Of a DNA stretch of 42,960 nt, positions 41,567 through 42,960 are shown one piece after another (position 1 is the first letter of the stretch; each line of letters starts with the position of its first letter). Source of the stretch: an uncultured Bacteroidales bacterium (GTDB taxonomy: Bacteria; Bacteroidota; Bacteroidia; Bacteroidales; Paludibacteraceae); assembly GCA_902774185.1 (NCBI GenBank), contig CACYHE010000021.1, positions 1 through 42,960 of the forward strand, in the 5' to 3' direction. Position numbers and translations under genes: made by a program. Below the pieces are notes generated by a model that saw nothing but the letters and a program-made list of their open reading frames with translations, did no database searches and was not told the origin of the DNA.

Positions 41567-41616
41567 TTTTATCGAATAAAAGTGCAAAATTTATGATTTT
41601 TGCCAAGAAAACACAG

Positions 41617-41643
41617 AAAAATCGCCCGAATTGGACGATTTTT
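41617..41643 (-). terminator. Terminator after the lipoprotein gene (repeat copy 1)
   Basis: AAAAATCG pairs with CGATTTTT with a CC/GG extension and one mismatch. On the minus strand it follows the lipoprotein stop by ~20 bp and has a T-rich 3' side. Confidence 0.7.
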
Positions 41644-41664
41644 CCTTTTTTGAACACGGACCTT

Positions 41665-42591
41665 CTATTTTTGATTTACCAGATGAACACCTAAAGAATT
41701 GCACTTCGGTAGTAAACCGATGGATGCAACAACATTATCGGAGGACTGTTGTAAAACGAACGCCACATAGGCGTCATTGGTATCTTTCGAAGTAGATGTC
41801 CAGTAGAATGTTTCCGTTTCACTATCATTCTTAACACCCTCGCAGTCCACGCTACCTTGGCAGGCGATGAATATCCACTTACCGTTCGGGCCTTGGATCG
41901 AATAACCGTTCATTGGCGATTTTCCCCAATATCCCTCAGCTACAGAAGAACCGTTTACCCAAATACATTCGTTCATCAGTTCATTCCATTGCTCTTGCGT
42001 AGGAACGGCACCGCCAAAATCATGGATGGCGCGATCGTAGGTCCACAGACCCGGTTCGCTGATAGAAGCCCATAAGGTACCGGAGGTCAGCCCCAGATCG
42101 ACGTATTCTCTGGGCATAGTGAAGATCTGATAAGCGATATCGCCTAACACATTGAGGTTGGTATCCACCGGGAAGGCAAAGAGAATATATTCCATATTGG
42201 GCAAATAGTCCGTTCTGCTGTATGACCATTCTCCTTTGTGTACGGCAGGGGGCGCGAATAAGTATAGCAGGGCTTTAAAATTGAAACCGGCACCTGTGAG
42301 TTGTGCGAGCAAGGGTTCGGGAGATTCTTCGATGGATGGCGCCCCTACGCCTTCAAATGAGGCCAAGGTTGTACAAGCTGAAAAGTACCATACGGAGGTA
42401 TCAGAAGGCGTCACTGTCCAGGAAACTTCGTTCGAAGAGACCATGTTGATATCCATCTGGAACGTCAACGAATTCTTGGTTTTAGGGGAATCGTCGTCAT
42501 CGTCTTTCGGTTGAGACGGTTTGTTTTGTTCGCAAGAAGCGAAACTGACAGCTACTAAAATAGCAGCGATGAAGTAGAAGAATTTGTTCAT
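41665..42591 (-). CDS. Lipoprotein with FISUMP-like domain
   Basis: 308 aa. The lipoprotein signal MNKFFYFIAAILVAVSFASC has its lipobox Cys at 20. A short Asp/Ser linker and a beta domain (~35-155) follow. The C-terminal region matches the Fibrobacter succinogenes major paralogous-like pattern: YVDLGLTSGTLWASI, PTQEQWNELMNECIWV, GPNGKWIFIACQG and FYWTSTSKDT. It is probably a surface-exposed binding or structural protein; substrate unknown. I chose ATG 42591 because the longer frame translates the promoter. It lies between two near-identical terminator-promoter repeats, with a GTTTGA-word leader. Confidence 0.85.
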   Translation of the reverse strand: MNKFFYFIAAILVAVSFASCEQNKPSQPKDDDDDSPKTKNSLTFQMDINMVSSNEVSWTVTPSDTSVWYFSACTTLASFEGVGAPSIEESPEPLLAQLTGAGFNFKALLYLFAPPAVHKGEWSYSRTDYLPNMEYILFAFPVDTNLNVLGDIAYQIFTMPREYVDLGLTSGTLWASISEPGLWTYDRAIHDFGGAVPTQEQWNELMNECIWVNGSSVAEGYWGKSPMNGYSIQGPNGKWIFIACQGSVDCEGVKNDSETETFYWTSTSKDTNDAYVAFVLQQSSDNVVASIGLLPKCNSLGVHLVNQK

Positions 42592-42597
42592 AATGGT

Positions 42598-42642
42598 ATG
42601 TTGTTTGAGTTTGTTTGAGATGGTTTGATGTTGTTTGTTTTT
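42598..42642. repeat. GTTTGA-word repeat in lipoprotein leader
   Basis: Repeated TTGTTTGAG, ATGGTTTGATG words, the same family as the psuK-psuG spacer at 35636-35725. Confidence 0.8.
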
Positions 42643-42653
42643 ACAACCGGCTG

Positions 42654-42685
42654 CAAAGGTACAACTTTTTTTGTATACAGACAAA
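42654..42685 (-). promoter_or_regulatory. Lipoprotein gene promoter
   Basis: TTTG (42685-42682) plus T, 19 bp, TACCTTTG (42661-42654) on the minus strand, about 62 bp before the chosen ATG. Confidence 0.7.
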
Positions 42686-42735
42686 TTTTATCGAATAAAA
42701 GTGCAAAATTTATGATTTTTGCCAAGAAAACACAG

Positions 42736-42762
42736 AAAAATCGCCCGAATTGGACGATTTTT
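42736..42762 (-). terminator. Terminator of the right-edge gene (repeat copy 2)
   Basis: Same AAAAATCG/CGATTTTT hairpin as at 41617-41643. It lies about 64 bp after the stop of the right-edge gene. Confidence 0.65.
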
Positions 42763-42794
42763 CCTTTTTTAAACATTCACCATTCCACCATTTC

Positions 42795-42828
42795 ATCATT
42801 AGCATCATTTGCATCATTTGCATCATTA
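42795..42828. repeat. Tandem 9-bp CATCATTTG-type repeat
   Basis: Four near-identical 9-bp units (GCATCATTT and close variants) directly after the stop of the right-edge gene. Confidence 0.75.
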
Positions 42829-42960
42829 GCCATTCAGCGCTTCGTCGTACGCGTCGCCGCAGACTTTCCAGAGCCAGGACTTGAAGGTCTTGCAACCTCC
42901 GGCTTGGTCTTTCTGCGCGAGGAACGCAGCTTGGTCTTGCGCCAAGGTAGCGAGGTTCTT
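42826..42960 (-). CDS. C-terminus of an unknown protein, cut by right edge
   Basis: 44 codons in phase to a TAA at 42828-42826, with a natural-looking C-terminus (FLAQKDQAGGCKTFKSWLWK, then VCGDAYDEALNG). The end is Trp/Cys-bearing and mildly charged. I do not recognise the family from this fragment. It is followed by 9-bp tandem repeats and then by the terminator in direct repeat copy 2. Confidence 0.6.
   Translation of the reverse strand, partial: KNLATLAQDQAAFLAQKDQAGGCKTFKSWLWKVCGDAYDEALNG

Larger units (their letters stand above)
41535..41651 (-). repeat. Direct repeat copy 1 (terminator + promoter), upstream of mdh
   Basis: About 117 bp, repeated at 42654-42770 with about 3 mismatches and no indels (offset 1119). 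It contains a hairpin terminator (41617-41643) and the mdh promoter. Confidence 0.95.
42654..42770 (-). repeat. Direct repeat copy 2 (terminator + promoter), upstream of lipoprotein
   Basis: Near-identical copy of 41535-41651. It carries the terminator of the right-edge gene (42736-42762) and the lipoprotein promoter. Confidence 0.95.

Noticed and set aside
42592-42684. Longer N-terminus of the lipoprotein
   Set aside because: It would place the lipobox far from the start and translate the promoter and the GTTTGA leader.

Overview
The window looks like a chromosomal segment of an uncultured member of the Bacteroidales (Bacteroidota), about half GC. The main evidence is the promoter grammar. 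At least eleven intergenic sites carry TTTGC/TTG, then exactly 19 bp, then TAnnTTTG, which is the Bacteroidota primary-sigma promoter, and ribosome binding sites are weak or absent. The gene content agrees: T9SS-like surface protein, sphingolipid-type oxoamine synthase, outer-membrane barrel and lipoprotein families, and a clostridial-like class I GAPDH. No transposase, integrase, phage gene or CRISPR array was seen.

Layout. 1-136 is the start of an unknown minus-strand gene. 136-2710 is an accessory block: a promoter-bearing ~169 bp direct repeat, a strongly structured RNA element, two zinc-ribbon membrane proteins, a terminator, 32-bp tandem repeats and the second copy of the direct repeat, which serves udk. 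2711-4489 holds udk and a split chromate-transporter pair. 4486-6735 (minus) is PcrA/UvrD. 6822-8162 is an RsmF-like rRNA methyltransferase that overlaps the tail of a DEAD-box helicase. A minus-strand run from thioredoxin through a cation/proton antiporter and an SDR protein ends in that helicase (12895-8008). A frameshifted gap gene follows. Next come RNase H, a DUF2461-type protein, tRNA-Arg(CCT), rfbD, a four-helix-bundle gene and rfbC (14289-17448). 17766-22309 holds a barrel protein and a 1212-aa modular surface protein. recX-prmC (minus) faces ribD (plus).

24900-37509 is a long plus-strand run. It contains the polyamine importer potABCD, a 976-aa TPR protein with an outer-membrane barrel partner, pseudouridine salvage genes psuK/psuG, and a 5'-nucleotidase C-terminal-domain protein. 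The remainder is minus strand: LD-carboxypeptidase, SDR, serine-palmitoyltransferase-like enzyme, mdh, a lipoprotein and a gene cut by the right edge.

The most unusual feature is pervasive. Short tandem 'word' repeats of about 6-15 bp, in several families, fill many spacers. The same words occur in frame inside conserved proteins: PrmC, RibD, PotA, PotC, PcrA, a chromate transporter, a DEAD helicase, LD-carboxypeptidase and an outer-membrane protein. They fall mostly in predicted loops, termini or signal peptides. A second theme is that two accessory gene cassettes, one at each end of the window, are bracketed by direct repeats that copy a resident gene's promoter region. Third, gene boundaries are unusually tight: convergent overlaps of 155 and 75 bp, interlocked divergent promoters, and a palindromic -33 element shared by two promoters.
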